Positions 62,935 to 64,000 of a stretch of DNA of 64,000 bases are shown here, piece after piece (positions within the stretch are counted from its first letter, which is position 1; every line of letters starts with the position of its first letter). Both the position numbers and the translations under genes were made by a program. The stretch lies in the NCBI RefSeq assembly GCF_039543245.1, contig NZ_BAABJJ010000039.1, forward strand, positions 62,001 through 126,000, given 5' to 3'. A model generated the notes under the pieces. It did no database searches. It saw only the letters and a program-made list of their open reading frames with translations, and was not told the origin of the DNA. The DNA comes from Algibacter_G agarivorans (lineage in GTDB: Bacteria; Bacteroidota; Bacteroidia; Flavobacteriales; Flavobacteriaceae).

Positions 62935-64000
62935 ATGTCAAGAAAAAGAGTATACCGGTCAAAAAAGAAACTAGGACAAGTTCCTGGAAGTGTTATTTAT
63001 ACGGGAGAGCGCTCAAAAGAAAAGCTTTTTATTGATGCTTTTGATTATACCAAAGAGTTTTGCAATGAAAAAGAGCTACAATCTGTTCAAGAAAGCTTTG
63101 AATACAAAGATACCGATTCTGTAACGTGGATAAATCTAAATGGTTTAAACCACGTAACTCAAATTGAAACATTAGGTGAGCATTATAAATTTCACCCCTT
63201 GGTTTTAGAAGATATTGTAAACATTGCACAACGTCCTAAAATTGACGAATATGACGACTACATATTTATCGTTTTGAAAATGCTATATTATGATGACAAT
63301 AATACTATAGTTTCAGAGCAAGTAAGTTTCATTTTAGGAAAAAACTATGTGCTATCGTTCCAAGAATCCGAAGGCGATGTTTTTAATGAAGTGAGAGACC
63401 GTTTAAGGCAAGCCAAAGGCAGAGTACGCACCATGAAGTCAGACTATTTGCTTTATACACTAATCGATGCCATTGTAGACCATTATTTTAGTGTTATAGA
63501 AGTTTTAGGCGATAAAATTGAAGATTTTGAAACTGCTATTTTTTCAGGAAATACAGATGGCGATATTAGCCAAAAAATTCAGAACTTAAAACGTGAGATT
63601 TTAAGAGTGCGTCGTGCAATATTCCCACTTCGCGAAGTTATAAATCGCATCGAAAAAAACGAAAGCCCACTTATTCAAAAAAGAACAATCACTTATTTCA
63701 GAGATATTTACGACCATCTTATCCAAGTCTCAGAAAACATCGATATTTATCGTGAAATGATTTGGAGTTTAATGGATATGTACATGACAACTATTAGCAA
63801 CAAGATGAACGAAGTCATGAAAGTATTAACAATAATGGCTTCCATATTTATCCCATTAACATTTATTGCTGGCATTTACGGTATGAATTTCGAGTACATC
63901 CCTGAGCTTCAATATAAATACGCTTACTTTATCCTTTGGGGCGTCATGATTGTTCTGTTTGTTGGCATGATTATTTATTTTAAGCGTAAAAAGTGGCTTT
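62935..64000 (+). CDS. corA: CorA magnesium/cobalt transporter (3' end cut)
   Basis: Starts ATG at 62935 (MSRKRVYRSKKKLGQVPGSVIYTGERSK is the N-terminal opening, written here in part as MSRKRVYRSKKKLGQVPG) and is open to the window end, 355 codons. A long cytoplasmic domain with TWINLNGLNHVTQIETLGE is followed by the signature YGMNFEYIPE in the pore loop and two C-terminal helices. Only the last few residues are missing. It is the last gene of the DUF2520-maf cluster. Confidence 0.93.
   Translation, partial: MSRKRVYRSKKKLGQVPGSVIYTGERSKEKLFIDAFDYTKEFCNEKELQSVQESFEYKDTDSVTWINLNGLNHVTQIETLGEHYKFHPLVLEDIVNIAQRPKIDEYDDYIFIVLKMLYYDDNNTIVSEQVSFILGKNYVLSFQESEGDVFNEVRDRLRQAKGRVRTMKSDYLLYTLIDAIVDHYFSVIEVLGDKIEDFETAIFSGNTDGDISQKIQNLKREILRVRRAIFPLREVINRIEKNESPLIQKRTITYFRDIYDHLIQVSENIDIYREMIWSLMDMYMTTISNKMNEVMKVLTIMASIFIPLTFIAGIYGMNFEYIPELQYKYAYFILWGVMIVLFVGMIIYFKRKKWL

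Overview
The window is 64 kb of an AT-rich chromosome from a gliding marine member of the Flavobacteriaceae (Bacteroidota). The call rests on the gliding genes gldF and gldG, bacillithiol synthesis (bshB1), the DUF4212/acetate-type symporter pair, Bacteroidota-only families (DUF4294, DUF3307 with SatD, large CcsBA), a sulfatase with GH3 and GH16 glycosidases, weak ribosome binding sites with several TTG starts, and TAnnTTTG promoter boxes. I cannot name the genus.

Layout. 1-1147: end of a DUF294 nucleotidyltransferase-like protein and a DnaQ-type exonuclease. 1295-8857 (minus): GH16 lipoprotein, acetyl-CoA synthetase, a sodium/solute symporter with its DUF4212 small subunit, a decayed second copy of that gene junction, and an alanine/glycine:sodium symporter. 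8937-11985 (plus): membrane acyltransferase, TfoX-like protein, alpha-carbonic anhydrase lipoprotein, phosphoglycolate phosphatase. 12163-15490 is accessory: a DUF262-HNH gene, then a REP-associated tyrosine transposase (RAYT) in an array of six alternating REP palindromes with head-only derivatives and a purC relic. 15733-23932: EthD-like protein, purC, phoH, SAM hydroxide adenosyltransferase, gldF, an inserted membrane gene, gldG, dnaN. 24356-29491: DUF4870, universal stress protein, DUF3108, two tandem M28 peptidases. 29492-32382 is a second accessory patch: a 47-residue gene between inverted repeats, a lone lipoprotein between attC-like hairpins, and a broken IS1182-like transposase. 32383-36171: GH3 glucosidase and sulfatase. 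tRNA-His follows with two relics of its own 5' half. 36619-53379: housekeeping and transport genes (bshB1, SLC13 permease, pckA, rlmF, mscL, satD-DUF3307, chrA, DUF4294, hemolysin III, ZIP, methyltransferases). 53629-54187: dead IS4-like transposase. 54212-64000: CcsBA, truncated haemoglobin, and a plus-strand cluster of DUF2520, kdsC-like, ubiA, maf, lipoprotein, mscS-like and corA (cut by the window end).

How the genes fit together. Acetate uptake (symporter) and activation (acs) sit together; pckA gives the gluconeogenic exit. GH16, GH3 and the sulfatase suggest use of sulfated algal galactans, but no SusC/SusD pair is present here. CcsBA and the truncated haemoglobin point to aerobic respiration with c-type cytochromes.

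The most unusual content is non-coding. At least six families of dispersed palindromic repeats fill the gaps. One has four copies with conserved blocks, a variable hairpin, and complementary ends that change together between copies (GCGTTA/TAACGC versus GGGTTA/TAACCC), as expected of an element selected for its fold. A different 21-bp palindrome sits in frame inside a coding gene. I did not find a complete novel multi-gene defence system; the best single defence candidate is the DUF262-HNH gene.
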